Source: Methanothermococcus okinawensis IH1 (GTDB taxonomy: Archaea; AGJL01; Methanococci; Methanococcales; Methanococcaceae). From it: DNA of 64,000 nt. Position 1 is the first letter of the stretch, and the number at the start of each line of letters is the position of its first letter. The stretch is taken from the NCBI RefSeq assembly GCF_000179575.2, contig NC_015636.1:1031495-1095494 (forward strand). Direction: 5' to 3'. The translations under genes and the position numbers were made by a program. The notes under the pieces were generated by a model, which was not told the DNA's origin, made no database searches, and was given only the letters and a program-made list of their open reading frames with translations. Positions 19,737 through 29,450 of the stretch are shown here, one piece after another.

Positions 19737-20024
19737 TTATAACTTTGAAAGTTTTAAATAATTTCCCATATCTTCAATAACAACCTGTCCATTTTTTCAT
19801 TCAATAGTTATTTTAGTTATGTTATTGTCGATATCTTCATTGCATTTATTTAATCTATCCATCATATTGTTTGAAGCACAGTATATTGTTAATGCTATAT
19901 TTCCTACATATTCTTCAACAGATGAACGAATAGGGACTATAATTAATCCCTCTTTATCCATTAACAGTAAATCTTCCCTATGTTCTTTTTTGTTTATTAT
20001 ATTATCTGATTTAACTTCGCACAT
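19737..20024 (-). pseudogene. roadblock/LC7-like gene interrupted by an in-frame TGA
   Basis: From the ATG at 20024 (after GAGGT) 75 codons run to a TGA at 19797-19799. The same frame then continues for 19 more sense codons (KNGQVVIEDMGNYLKLSKL) to TAA. The piece before the TGA (DKEGLIIVPIRSS ... ITKITIE) and the piece after it together look like the second half of a roadblock/LC7 domain, where a strand ending ITIE is followed by a turn and a VVIE strand. The first helix of the domain is short or missing. Either this is a decaying gene, or the TGA is read through; no selenocysteine-type hairpin is visible downstream. Roadblock proteins partner small GTPases of the Mgl/Rag type. Confidence 0.55.
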
Positions 20025-20211
20025 GTTCATACCTCTTTATTTATCTTTTTTTATTTTTTCCATCTTTTTTTTAAAGTGTTTTTTGATAATTGAAATATTT
20101 AAAAAAGATATATATGATTTATAGAACATTTTTAGACATATTGATAAAACAGAATATATTAATTAAAACTAAAAATAAATAAAATTAATGATATAAAAAT
20201 TAATAATATAT

Positions 20212-21399
20212 TTAAAATTTAATATTCTCATAAATGGTTTTCCATCTTACAAGTTGAAAGCCCATAAGAGCTCCGATTGCTGATGGTATTGCACAATCAA
20301 AACCAAATATCTCTGTGCATAATATTGCAGAAGCCAATGGCACATTTGCCATAGCAGATAAACTTGTTGCTATGCCAACAACAACAAAAGGCACGAGGGT
20401 ATGAGCTCCGATTAGTGTTCCATACAGAGCTCCTGCTGAGGATCCAATAACAATAGATGGTATTACCAACCCACCAGGCGTTCCAGAGCCAACGGTAAAT
20501 GAGGTTGTAAATATTTTTCCAAATAAAATCAAAAAAAGGGCTACTATACCATATTTCAATGTTAAAAATTGATGCACCAACTCAGCACCTAAGCCCAATG
20601 ACTGTGGAATAAAATATCCAATGGATGCAACAATACAGCCACCTATAAATGATTTTAAATATTGAGGATAGGGCAATTTATTAAAAAAGGTTCTTACAAT
20701 ATCAAAAGTATGAATGTATATATAGGACATAGCACCGCAGAAAATGGCACATAAGAATATATTTGGAAGATTCAATATGGTGATATGGTAAATAGGGGGA
20801 GTAAATAATCTCTCCTGTTTAAATATCCAAAAAAATGATAAATATCCAAAAATACTTGACATTATTGCTGGAAAGCACGATATATATTCAAATCCCTCTC
20901 TCTTTACAATCTCTGCTGCAAATATTGCAGAACCAAGTGGAGCACATAAATCACCGCTTATTCCACCTGCAATACCACTTATAAAAAGTGCCTTTCTGTT
21001 TTTTAATTTAAATTTCTTAAATATATAATCTGCAAAAGAGGCACTAGCCTGAATGGACGGACCAACCTTCCCCCCACTTCCTCCAACACCTATTACAATA
21101 CCTGATATAATTACCTTTAAAAATCCAATAAATGGATTTAATAATATTTTGTTATTGTATGCATTTAATGTTCTATCTACGCCAGGACCTTTTAAATAAG
21201 GATATCTATCTACAAGATACCCTGCAAATGCAAGGACAATTGGAATAAGATATATGTTATTATGAGATAAATGGGATAATAAAATAATAATTTTTGTAAT
21301 GATAATAGAACTTAGACTACCAACTACCCCAATAATTGCCGATATTATTGTCCATTTAAAAATATGTTTAAATACATTTAAACCCTGTTTTCTATCCAT
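20212..21399 (-). CDS. ClC-family chloride channel, gating glutamate replaced by valine
   Basis: 395 residues from the ATG at 21399, chosen because GGGG lies 6 nt before it. It is an all-membrane protein with the ClC motifs GPGVDRTL (usually GSGIP), GGKVGPSIQ (usually GREGP or GKEGP), and GTPGGLVIPS (the GxFxP loop). The conserved Tyr near the C-terminus is kept in WKTIYENI. The external gating glutamate is Val, and the internal proton glutamate position is Ile (FAAEIV). Known ClC exchangers need both glutamates, while human ClC-K channels have Val at the first. It therefore looks like a passive anion channel, not a Cl-/H+ exchanger; this is inference. No regulatory CBS domain is present. Confidence 0.88.
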   Translation of the reverse strand: MDRKQGLNVFKHIFKWTIISAIIGVVGSLSSIIITKIIILLSHLSHNNIYLIPIVLAFAGYLVDRYPYLKGPGVDRTLNAYNNKILLNPFIGFLKVIISGIVIGVGGSGGKVGPSIQASASFADYIFKKFKLKNRKALFISGIAGGISGDLCAPLGSAIFAAEIVKREGFEYISCFPAIMSSIFGYLSFFWIFKQERLFTPPIYHITILNLPNIFLCAIFCGAMSYIYIHTFDIVRTFFNKLPYPQYLKSFIGGCIVASIGYFIPQSLGLGAELVHQFLTLKYGIVALFLILFGKIFTTSFTVGSGTPGGLVIPSIVIGSSAGALYGTLIGAHTLVPFVVVGIATSLSAMANVPLASAILCTEIFGFDCAIPSAIGALMGFQLVRWKTIYENIKF

Positions 21400-21533
21400 G
21401 CCCATCCCCAAAAATTAAATAAAGCTAATAATTAAATATTTTTTATTTTTATAATATATTTTTTATTTATTTTTAATTTTTAGTATTCCTTTTTTATTAT
21501 AAATATTTTTAAATTATTATATTTTTTATATAT

Positions 21534-22622
21534 TTAATATTTATATTTATAATATACGCCCTGTTTTGTATTTCTTCTTTTTAATTCGTTGGAAACTTCA
21601 TTTAATATCTTTAATCTGTGTAAGTTCCATTCAGGAGATACTTTTATTTCATCGGGGGTTTTATCTTTTGATAACCTTTGAATAAGCACATAAGGGGATA
21701 AATGTTCTAAAAAATCACATACAAGTTTTACATATTGTTTTTCATCAAGGGTTTTATACTCTCCTCTCCAATAGAGCTCCTCCAATTCAGTATTTTGAAT
21801 TACAACTAAGGGGTATATTTTCAGTGCATCAATTTCCAAGTCGGATAATATTTGTGCAGTTTTTATCATATCGTCCCATGTTTCATTTGGAAGTCCTAAA
21901 ATCACATGACCACATACAAAAATATTTCTCTTTTTGCAATTATTTATTGCCTTAATAGTATCGGATACATTATGTCTTCTGTTCAGAAAATCCAAGGTTC
22001 TCTGATGCATGGATTGGATTCCCAAATCAATCCATATCTCATAACCTTCATTTACATAATCCTCCAAAATATCTAATTTTTCATCTTCAAGACAATCAGG
22101 TCGAGTTCCTATGGATAACCCAATTACATCGGGATAAGACAATGCAAAATCCCAGAGCTCCTTTAATCTTTCAGGAGTGCCATGGGTATTAGTTCCAGGA
22201 TAAAAATATATATAAAATTTCTCAATGCCTTTGTTTTTCTGTTTTTCTATCTGTTTTTCTATCTGTTCCTTTAATGTATATTTCACATTACAATATTTAA
22301 CGCTTATAGGCCTTCCCATCTTTGGGCAGAATATACAGCCCTTTGTATCGAGAGTGCCATCCTTATTTGGACATGAAAATCCTGCATCAACAGGTATTTT
22401 AAAGGTTTTATAGGGTTTTGCCTTTTTTAAATATAATCCATACTGTGCTATGGTAAATCCCTTCAAATAGATACTATCAATAATATTTTTATCGATAGGT
22501 TTAACAATATTATTATTTTTAGAAGATATCTTATTGCAATCTATACTTTTTATATTAGTATTAATTTTATTAATATCAATTTTAGCATCCTTTTCATACT
22601 TGGTTTTAGGTTTTATTGCCAT
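21534..22622 (-). CDS. YhcC-type (TIGR01212) radical SAM protein
   Basis: 362 residues. After a low-complexity, Asn/Lys/Ile-rich N-terminal stretch of about 60 residues, the core begins with YGLYLKKAKPYKTFKIPVD. It then carries the cysteine cluster CPNKDGTLDTKGCIFC of this radical SAM family. Further motifs are YFYPGTNTHGT, SIGTRPDC, WIDLGIQSMHQ and HVILGLPNET. The family is widespread but its substrate is unknown; an Elp3-like relation to tRNA modification has been suggested. The ribosome binding site, GGTGAGCTC before the ATG, merges with a GAGCTC palindrome. Confidence 0.88.
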   Translation of the reverse strand: MAIKPKTKYEKDAKIDINKINTNIKSIDCNKISSKNNNIVKPIDKNIIDSIYLKGFTIAQYGLYLKKAKPYKTFKIPVDAGFSCPNKDGTLDTKGCIFCPKMGRPISVKYCNVKYTLKEQIEKQIEKQKNKGIEKFYIYFYPGTNTHGTPERLKELWDFALSYPDVIGLSIGTRPDCLEDEKLDILEDYVNEGYEIWIDLGIQSMHQRTLDFLNRRHNVSDTIKAINNCKKRNIFVCGHVILGLPNETWDDMIKTAQILSDLEIDALKIYPLVVIQNTELEELYWRGEYKTLDEKQYVKLVCDFLEHLSPYVLIQRLSKDKTPDEIKVSPEWNLHRLKILNEVSNELKRRNTKQGVYYKYKY

Positions 22623-23001
22623 GAGCTCACCATTTAATATTAAATTATTTTATTGTTATACACTCATCGAATTATAAAATATTTTAAATAAATTAAATAA
22701 AATAGACTAATTAATTAAATTAATAAAATTAATAAACTAATTAATGAATTATAATGAATATAATGAATAATCATGATTATTATTTTATGGCATTATAATT
22801 ATATCTATTAGAATATAAATGTGAAGTATTGGTATTAATGATTAAGTATTAATTATTATTGATATTATATTATGTGGTTATGAAGAATATATGGTTAAAA
22901 TAGCTTGAAGTTAGCAATACCATTATAAAATATAAAGATATTCATAATTATAAATTATAATTATAATTCTTATAATTTTGAATACATTGGAGCGTGGAAT
23001 A
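22623..23001. other. intergenic region upstream of pheS
   Basis: About 380 bp, divergent between the radical SAM gene and pheS, very rich in A and T. It must hold two promoters. I see no tRNA-like leader, no attenuator hairpin and no open frame of note. Confidence 0.45.
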
Positions 23002-24522
23002 ATGGAATTACATATAGATGAAAAAAAACTCTTAAAAATATTTCAAGATAGTGGAAAAGAGGAATTTAATGTTAAAGAATTGGCAGAAAATGAATTGATG
23101 GGCTCAGAAACAAAGGTTATGAGAACTGCATTATGGCTGTCTGGAAAAGGATTGGTAGAAATTATTGAAAATAAGAAAGAATATATTAAATTAACAGAAA
23201 GAGGAGAAAAAGCCCTAAATGAAGGTTTTCCAGAACGAAAAATTGCAAATTATTTAAAAGAAAAAGGTATAAATTCAATACCCATTAAGGATTTAAATAA
23301 AATTTTGGATAAATCCGAAATAAGCCCCGCATTAGGTAATTTAAAGAAAAAAAAGATTGCAAGGATTGATAAAGGAAATATTGTTATAGATGATTTAGAC
23401 TATGTGGATGAAGAGGAGGAGCTCCTAAAAAAGATAAAAACAAACAATAATTTAAAAGAATATAATAATGTAGATAATAAAAAAGCCATTGATAATCTAA
23501 AAAAAAGAGGATTTATTGAGATTGAAGAAGATATCGATAGAATAATTAAATTGACAGAAAAAGGAAAAGAATTTATAAAAAATCCAATTGAAATAAAGGA
23601 GGAAATCTCACAATTAACAAGAGAACATATTATCAGTGGAAAATGGAAAGAATATCATATAAGACCTTATGATGTCAATATTCCAACAGAAGATATATAT
23701 CCCGCTAAATTACACCCTATGACAAGGGTGATACATGAAGTTAAGGATATTTTAATTGGAATGGGCTTTAAGGAAGTAAAAAATCCTATTGTTGAAACAG
23801 AATTTTGGAATTTTGATGTATTATTTGAACCACAAGACCATCCAGCAAGAGATATGCAAGATACATTCTTTTTAAGATATCCAAATAAGGGAGATGTCCC
23901 ATCTGAGCTCCTAAAAAAAGTTAAGGAGATGCATGAAAAAGGAATATTTAACGGTGAAAAGATTTCTAAGGGATGGAATTATAAATTTGATGAAAATATA
24001 TCAAAAAGAACGGTTTTAAGAACCCATACAACCGTTTCATCCATAAAATATTTGGCTTCACTATCTGATGAGGAAAAAAATGGAGCTCATAAAGTATTTT
24101 GCATAGATAGAGTATTTAGAAACGAGGCTATTGACTATAAGCATCTACCTGAATTCTACCAATGTGAAGGAATAATTATGGACGAAGATGTTAATTTTGA
24201 TAATCTAATGGGCATTTTGATAGAGTTTTTAAAAAGGTTAGGATTTGATAAGGTTAGAGTAAGACCTTCATACTTCCCATTCACAGAACCTTCATTGGAA
24301 GCAGAGGTTTATTTAGAAGGAAAAGGATGGCTTGAACTTTTAGGTGCTGGAATGTTTAGACCTGAGGTGCTTAAACCTATTGGAATAGAAAAACCCGTTT
24401 TAGCGTGGGGCATTGGATTGAGTAGGTTAGCTATGCTTAGATTGGGATTAAATGATATAAGGGAGCTCCATAGAAATGAACTAAACTGGCTTAAAAAAGT
24501 TAAATATAGGGCAAATATCTAA
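23002..24522 (+). CDS. pheS: phenylalanyl-tRNA synthetase alpha subunit
   Basis: 506 residues from the ATG at 23002; the TTG at 22978 lacks a ribosome binding site. The N-terminal third is a set of winged-helix domains of the archaeal/eukaryotic PheS type ([22 protein letters not shown] and others). The catalytic part shows class II motifs: motif 2 [20 protein letters not shown] and motif 3 [15 protein letters not shown], with the phenylalanine pocket around [16 protein letters not shown]. It pairs with PheT, which is not in the window. Several GAGCTC sites lie in the gene. Confidence 0.97.
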   Translation: MELHIDEKKLLKIFQDSGKEEFNVKELAENELMGSETKVMRTALWLSGKGLVEIIENKKEYIKLTERGEKALNEGFPERKIANYLKEKGINSIPIKDLNKILDKSEISPALGNLKKKKIARIDKGNIVIDDLDYVDEEEELLKKIKTNNNLKEYNNVDNKKAIDNLKKRGFIEIEEDIDRIIKLTEKGKEFIKNPIEIKEEISQLTREHIISGKWKEYHIRPYDVNIPTEDIYPAKLHPMTRVIHEVKDILIGMGFKEVKNPIVETEFWNFDVLFEPQDHPARDMQDTFFLRYPNKGDVPSELLKKVKEMHEKGIFNGEKISKGWNYKFDENISKRTVLRTHTTVSSIKYLASLSDEEKNGAHKVFCIDRVFRNEAIDYKHLPEFYQCEGIIMDEDVNFDNLMGILIEFLKRLGFDKVRVRPSYFPFTEPSLEAEVYLEGKGWLELLGAGMFRPEVLKPIGIEKPVLAWGIGLSRLAMLRLGLNDIRELHRNELNWLKKVKYRANI

Positions 24523-24674
24523 TAAATTAATAAAATAATAAAAAACTGATAAAATAATAAAATAGTAAATAAAATAGTAATAAATTAATAAAATAATTAA
24601 AAATATTTAATAAAAATAAATTAGAATAATTAATAAAAGAAGTAGTAAATAGTAAATACACATAAAGTGAAATT

Positions 24675-25163
24675 ATGAAAATTGAAGATTCGATAAAGCG
24701 CGCCTATGAAGAATCATGTCATGGAAATAGAATGGGGGACAAAAAAGAAGAGGTTGAATTAATCAGACAAACAATACTAAATGCTAAAAATATTGTTATT
24801 GCAACAAACAATCCAAAAAAATTTAAAGTAGTAAAGGATATTCTCTTAGAGATATTGGATAAAGAAAAAAACAACAATATATCTGTATCAAAAATAGACC
24901 TACACACAGAAGTTTCAGATTTAACAAGAATGCCTGTATTAAATAAGGGATTAATTGCCGTAGATATTTCAAACGCAGATATTGTTATTGCAAGAGGTAG
25001 GTTAGGAGTCCCGGGTTCTGGTTCAATGCTATTAATCATGGATAATAAAGGAAGAATATTAACTGGTTCATTATCTCCACCATCGGTTATCCATAAAAGA
25101 AATATTGAAGATACTGTAAAAAGTGAATTAATAGATGCACTAAAAAGGATAGGGATTAGATAG
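24675..25163 (+). CDS. hcgB: FeGP cofactor guanylyltransferase HcgB
   Basis: 162 residues of the DUF3236 family. HcgB joins GMP from GTP to the pyridinol precursor of the iron-guanylylpyridinol cofactor of the H2-forming methylenetetrahydromethanopterin dehydrogenase Hmd. Recognised by VIATNNPKKFKVVKDILLE, DLTRMPVLNKG and RGRLGVPGSGSMLLIMD. It is followed after 24 bp by hcgC, so the two are one operon. The gene for Hmd itself and other hcg genes are not in this window. Confidence 0.9.
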   Translation: MKIEDSIKRAYEESCHGNRMGDKKEEVELIRQTILNAKNIVIATNNPKKFKVVKDILLEILDKEKNNNISVSKIDLHTEVSDLTRMPVLNKGLIAVDISNADIVIARGRLGVPGSGSMLLIMDNKGRILTGSLSPPSVIHKRNIEDTVKSELIDALKRIGIR

Positions 25164-25187
25164 TAATAGATAGTAATTGGTGATATT

Positions 25188-25973
25188 ATGAAATATGGTA
25201 TAACAGAAACCGTAAAAACCATAAAATCAAAAATAAAAGTTAAAGATATTATTTACGATATAGTAGAAAAGAAGACAAACGCTATAAAATATTTCTTAGA
25301 AGGGCAGGAATTCAATCAAACAATTGTTTTTGGAGCTTATTTATGCGGAAATTATATGGCACATGCACTGTTAAAAGATTCTGATGAGGTAATTCTTGTA
25401 GATGTTTATCCGCATTTAAAAGACATGATAGTTAGTGAAAAAATAACCTTTATGGATTCAAACAAATTCAATTTAGCATTGAGAAATGGGAAACTAAATC
25501 CTGATTTAATTGTTGATATAACTGGAATTGGTGGTATAAGTCCTGAAATTTTATCAAAATTTAATCCCGAGGTTCTTATCGTAGAAAATCCAAAATGCAC
25601 ATACGATAAGGATATTTTTGAAATAGATAATTCTATGGATAGATTAAACACTGGCAAAAAAAGAGGTTTGTTGAATACTTTTAGGTCATCAAAGGTTTCA
25701 AAAACTTCTGGAACTATGACCTTAACTATCGACACTGTGCTTGATTCCTGTGCTGAAATAAAGGAGCTCGATGGTGTGCTTTATGCATTACCTAATTTAA
25801 AGTATTATGAGGGCATATTATTCCATGAAAAAGATGCTAAAAAGTTTATAGGTGAGGTAAATGCACCTGCAATAACTGTAAGTTGTTTGGATGAATACAT
25901 TATCCCAGAAATAGATAGGATATTATCAAAAAATATGGAGAAAATCAATTCATTTGTAGTAAAAGCAAAATAA
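25188..25973 (+). CDS. hcgC: FeGP cofactor pyridinol C3-methyltransferase HcgC
   Basis: 261 residues of the DUF1188 family. HcgC methylates C3 of the pyridinol ring using SAM during FeGP cofactor synthesis. The SAM-binding Rossmann part shows TIVFGAYLCGNYMAHALL, the acidic strand VILVDVYPH and LIVDITGIGGIS. The tail has EVNAPAITVSCLDEYI. The start follows a textbook GGTGATATT. Together with hcgB it shows that the organism makes the Hmd cofactor, which is used when nickel is limiting. Confidence 0.9.
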   Translation: MKYGITETVKTIKSKIKVKDIIYDIVEKKTNAIKYFLEGQEFNQTIVFGAYLCGNYMAHALLKDSDEVILVDVYPHLKDMIVSEKITFMDSNKFNLALRNGKLNPDLIVDITGIGGISPEILSKFNPEVLIVENPKCTYDKDIFEIDNSMDRLNTGKKRGLLNTFRSSKVSKTSGTMTLTIDTVLDSCAEIKELDGVLYALPNLKYYEGILFHEKDAKKFIGEVNAPAITVSCLDEYIIPEIDRILSKNMEKINSFVVKAK

Positions 25974-26031
25974 TAATATAATAATAAAAAATAAAATAAA
26001 AATAATAAAATATTTTTTAATATATGATTAT

Positions 26032-26067
26032 TTATTCCTTTTCAAATATATATTCAAATGCAACCTT
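26032..26067 (-). pseudogene. diverged duplicate of the last 12 codons of argF
   Basis: Read on the minus strand, these 36 bases encode KVAFEYIFEKE and a stop. The true end of argF is [11 protein letters not shown] and a stop. The two copies match at 32 of 36 bases by my alignment and lie about 250 bp apart in the same direction, with the hairpin array between them. It is a remnant, not a gene. It may come from recombination of a diverged argF allele or from insertion of the array with partial duplication of the target. Confidence 0.7.
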
Positions 26068-26079
26068 TAAAAATCTCAA

Positions 26080-26270
26080 AATTCACTTCGTGAATTCGAA
26101 GCGAATCCTTTGGATTCGCTGACTTACAAAACCTTGAAAAGGTTTTGTCAAGTTATACGATGCCGTAGGCAGTAAAAAAATCCGTAGGATTTTTTCTGAT
26201 TTCTCGCTATCGCTCGAAAGGTTGCTATCGAAAGTCCAATACTCACTATCGTTCGTATTAGAACCTAAAT
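26080..26270. repeat. array of small hairpins with three-base loops
   Basis: At least five inverted repeats follow each other closely: 26080-26096 (7-bp stem, loop TTC), 26100-26120 (9-bp stem, loop TTT), 26126-26148 (10-bp stem, loop GAA), 26161-26171 (4-bp stem, loop GTA) and 26175-26195 (9-bp stem, loop GTA). After them come looser units built on CTATCG (26207-26256). The block is much richer in G and C than normal spacers here. It lies between the argF stop and its diverged duplicate. Related pieces occur in and beside trpG. The structure resembles clustered palindromic elements such as REP or BIME; no transposase is nearby. Confidence 0.75.
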
Positions 26271-26280
26271 TAAACCATTT

Positions 26281-27198
26281 TTATTCCTTTTCAAATATAT
26301 ATTTAAACACAGCCTTTTGAGCATGTAATCGGTTTTCAGCTTCATCATAAACAACGGATTGTTTTCCATCGATTACATCATCGGTTATTTCCATCCCTCT
26401 ATTTGCAGGAAGACAGTGCATTACAATGGCATTATTTTTTGCATAACTTAACAGTTTTTCGTTTATTTGGTAAGGGGGGAATATCTTATTTACTTCATCC
26501 AAATCTTTATTTTTATCACTCATACTTATCCAAACATCTGTATATAGCACATCTGCATCTTCTGCTCCTTCTTTTGGGTCATTTGTTAGTGTTATGCTAC
26601 CTTCTCCATATTTATCCACTATTTCCAGTGCCTTTTTTACAAACATTGCATTTGGCTCATAACCTTTTGGTGTAGCAGCATATACATCCATTCCAAGTAG
26701 AGCTCCCCCAATCAATAATGAATTACATACATTATTTCCATCACCAAAGTATGATAATTTAAGACCTTTTAATTTGTTTTTATGCTCTTTTATTGTTAAT
26801 ATATCTGCCAATATCTGACAAGGATGTGCTAAATTACTTAATGCATTAATTACTGGAACATTACCGTATTTTGCCAGTTCTTCAAGTGTTTTATGGTTTT
26901 TAACTCTTGCAACAATTCCATCAACATACCTACTCATTACCCTTGCAGTATCTTTTATGCTCTCTTTTTTTCCCAAGTGGGTTTCCCCTGTATTTAGCAT
27001 TAAAGAATGTCCCCCTAACTCATTTACTGCAATATCAAAGCTTATTCTTGTTCTTGTTGAGGGGCTTTCAAATATCAATGCTATATTTTTGTCCTTCAAT
27101 ATATCCATGGTTTTCCTGTTCTGCTTAAAATAAATAGCATCTTTAATAATATTTTCAACATCGTTTCTTTCTAAATCTCCCAAAGTCAATAAATGCAT
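26281..27198 (-). CDS. argF: ornithine carbamoyltransferase
   Basis: 305 residues from the ATG at 27198, which follows GGTGATAAT; the longer frame to 27234 has no ribosome binding site. It makes citrulline from ornithine and carbamoyl phosphate in arginine synthesis. The carbamoyl phosphate motif STRTR, HPCQ, the SMSD loop and HCLPANRG (the ornithine-binding cysteine) are all present. The 3' end is flanked by the hairpin array and the duplicated tail. It is a single gene. Confidence 0.96.
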   Translation of the reverse strand: MHLLTLGDLERNDVENIIKDAIYFKQNRKTMDILKDKNIALIFESPSTRTRISFDIAVNELGGHSLMLNTGETHLGKKESIKDTARVMSRYVDGIVARVKNHKTLEELAKYGNVPVINALSNLAHPCQILADILTIKEHKNKLKGLKLSYFGDGNNVCNSLLIGGALLGMDVYAATPKGYEPNAMFVKKALEIVDKYGEGSITLTNDPKEGAEDADVLYTDVWISMSDKNKDLDEVNKIFPPYQINEKLLSYAKNNAIVMHCLPANRGMEITDDVIDGKQSVVYDEAENRLHAQKAVFKYIFEKE

Positions 27199-27392
27199 AT
27201 TATCACCAATATAACATAAATAAACATAAATCACATGAAATAAATTTTATAAAATTATTATATAAAGTCAAGAATATAAAATTAAAATATTTGAGATTAA
27301 ATTTTTAATTATATTATTATATTTAAAACTTGTTAATTATATAACCACATATCATTAATTAGGTATATTATTTTTAATTTTCAAAAATATAT

Positions 27393-29327
27393 TTAATTTA
27401 TTGGAATAATTATATGGAATACGCTTCCACTACCTAATTTACTCTCTACCCATATAGTTCCTCCATGGGTTTCTATAATGCTTTTGCATACTGCCAAACC
27501 CAATCCAGAACCTCCTTTTATTCGTTTTTCAGGGGAATCCACCTGATAAAATCTGTCAAATATTCTATCCAAATCTTTCTTAGGAATACCCGGGCCATTA
27601 TCTATAATTTTTATATGGACAGAATTACCCTCTTTTAATGCCTGAATTTCTACTTTTCCATTTACTGGCGAAAATTTTATGGCATTTTCAATTAGGTTGG
27701 TTAAAACCTGAGTTATTCTGTCTTTATCCCCTTTCATAATTATATCATTTATTTTATAGATTATATTAATATTTTTTTCATCCGCAAGTGGTTTTAAGGT
27801 ATCAACAACATTTTCTACGAGCTCCTTTAAATTTATTTCTTCCATATGCATTTCTAACTCTCCATGCTCTATTTTTGATAAATCAAGCATGTTATCTATC
27901 AATCTCTTTAATCTATCAATATTTTTATTTGCAATTTCAAGACATTTTTTCTGACTTTCAGTTATTGCCCCCATCGTTCCATCTAACACGAGCTCTACAT
28001 ATCCTTTTATTGATGTTAATGGTGTTCTTAACTCGTGGGATACTATTGCTACGATGTCTGATTTTAGTTTATCCAATTCTTTAAGTTCATTATATGATTT
28101 TTCTAATTCTTCTGCCTGTTTTTTCAACTTCTCGTTAGATTTTCTTATCTCATCAGCCATTTTATTAAATGCCTTAGCCAATTCTCCAAATTCATCGTTT
28201 GTATTTACATTAACTCTAAAATTATAATTTCCCTTACCTATTGTCCTTGCTCCTTTTTTTAACTCTTTTAGTGGTTTTGTAATCTTATCATTTATTACAA
28301 AAGATACCATTAAAGCTATTAATAACCCCAATATTCCGACTCCAAATATCGAGTTTTTAATACTATTTTGAAGAGCTATAAATGGTTTTTCAGGCATTCC
28401 CACATATAACATTCCAATAATTTTACCATCGCTATTTTTTATAGGCGTATATGCAGTTATATACCAGTTATTAACAACAAAAGCCTTTCCATAATAGGTT
28501 TCTCCTTTTTTTATAACTTTGTTATATACTTCCTCTGAAACAAAAGTTCCTATTGCCCGTTTGTTATCCTCTTTAACATTTGTGGATATTCTAAGACCAT
28601 CCAAAAATATTGTTGCAGTATCTTTTGTATCCCTCTTTATTTTATCGACAAGATAATTGTCTTTATTTAGAACCTTTGATACTATTAAAGCTCCAATAAT
28701 ATGTCCATTTTCATCTTTTATTGGGTTAATGGATACCAATGCAAGGGCTTTTTCCACAGATTTGTTTTTAACTGAATTATTTGTAATTAAGTTTCCTGAA
28801 CTTTTATAATTTTTCGATTCAATAATTTCTATTCTTGTTTTATTTTCAAGATTTTCTTTTTTTATGATATCTTCATTTAGTAGTTCAATAGAAGATATAC
28901 TTTTTCCGTTAAGTGCTTTTTTTACAAGTGGTAGGAGCTCGGTATCATTTGATATATTACTGTTTGACCTTACCACAACCTGTCCTTTACTGTTAAATAT
29001 TGTTGTGAAATCTGCATTTCCCGATTTTTTTGTTAGCAGAGCTATTTCCTTTAATTTTGAAATATTATCATTTTTAAGAGCGTTTATGGTATCTTTTGAA
29101 TTAGAGGCATATTTGCATACAGTAGATAATTTGTCGTTTTGGTCTTCCATAAAGCCCTCAGCAGTGGATAAATCAGAGTTTATTTTTTCCTGAGCCTGTT
29201 CATCCATGGTTTTTGTTATGGTATTTATGGATACAATACCTAAAATTAATATAGGTATTAATGCAACAACTATTGAATAAATCGTCAATTTAGTTCCAAA
29301 TTTTTTTATACTGGGTAATTTGCCCAT
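27393..29327 (-). CDS. membrane sensor histidine kinase
   Basis: 644 residues from the ATG at 29327 (AGGTGTAA before it). In order: a first membrane helix (about 15-35), an extracellular Cache-type sensor domain (about 40-320), a second helix, a HAMP domain with a following coiled coil, a HisKA domain with the phospho-acceptor in SHELRTPLTSIKG, and an ATPase domain with the N box LTNLIENAIKFSP and G boxes DNGPGIP and GGSGLGLAV. It would sense an external small molecule and pass phosphate to the response regulator encoded 124 bp upstream in the same direction. Full two-component systems are uncommon in Methanococcales. Confidence 0.93.
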   Translation of the reverse strand: MGKLPSIKKFGTKLTIYSIVVALIPILILGIVSINTITKTMDEQAQEKINSDLSTAEGFMEDQNDKLSTVCKYASNSKDTINALKNDNISKLKEIALLTKKSGNADFTTIFNSKGQVVVRSNSNISNDTELLPLVKKALNGKSISSIELLNEDIIKKENLENKTRIEIIESKNYKSSGNLITNNSVKNKSVEKALALVSINPIKDENGHIIGALIVSKVLNKDNYLVDKIKRDTKDTATIFLDGLRISTNVKEDNKRAIGTFVSEEVYNKVIKKGETYYGKAFVVNNWYITAYTPIKNSDGKIIGMLYVGMPEKPFIALQNSIKNSIFGVGILGLLIALMVSFVINDKITKPLKELKKGARTIGKGNYNFRVNVNTNDEFGELAKAFNKMADEIRKSNEKLKKQAEELEKSYNELKELDKLKSDIVAIVSHELRTPLTSIKGYVELVLDGTMGAITESQKKCLEIANKNIDRLKRLIDNMLDLSKIEHGELEMHMEEINLKELVENVVDTLKPLADEKNINIIYKINDIIMKGDKDRITQVLTNLIENAIKFSPVNGKVEIQALKEGNSVHIKIIDNGPGIPKKDLDRIFDRFYQVDSPEKRIKGGSGLGLAVCKSIIETHGGTIWVESKLGSGSVFHIIIPIN

Positions 29328-29450
29328 ATTTACACCTAATATCATATATTTGTATATTTAATACTACACATATTTATATGTTTTTAATGAGATTAATAAT
29401 ATTTTTTAATAAATATTTTTAATAATTAATAAATATTTTTCATGTTTATA

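Noticed and set aside
19690-19796. A SECIS element that would make the in-frame TGA of the roadblock gene a selenocysteine codon
   Set aside because: The downstream bases are almost only A and T; I could not form a stable stem with the unpaired adenines that archaeal SECIS elements need.
24719-25222. Antisense open frame of 167 codons opposite hcgB
   Set aside because: hcgB is clearly coding; the antisense frame is a codon-use shadow without a ribosome binding site or known motif.
26080-26270. The hairpin array as a CRISPR array or an insertion sequence remnant
   Set aside because: The units differ in sequence, there are no equal spacers, no terminal inverted repeats and no transposase fragment.
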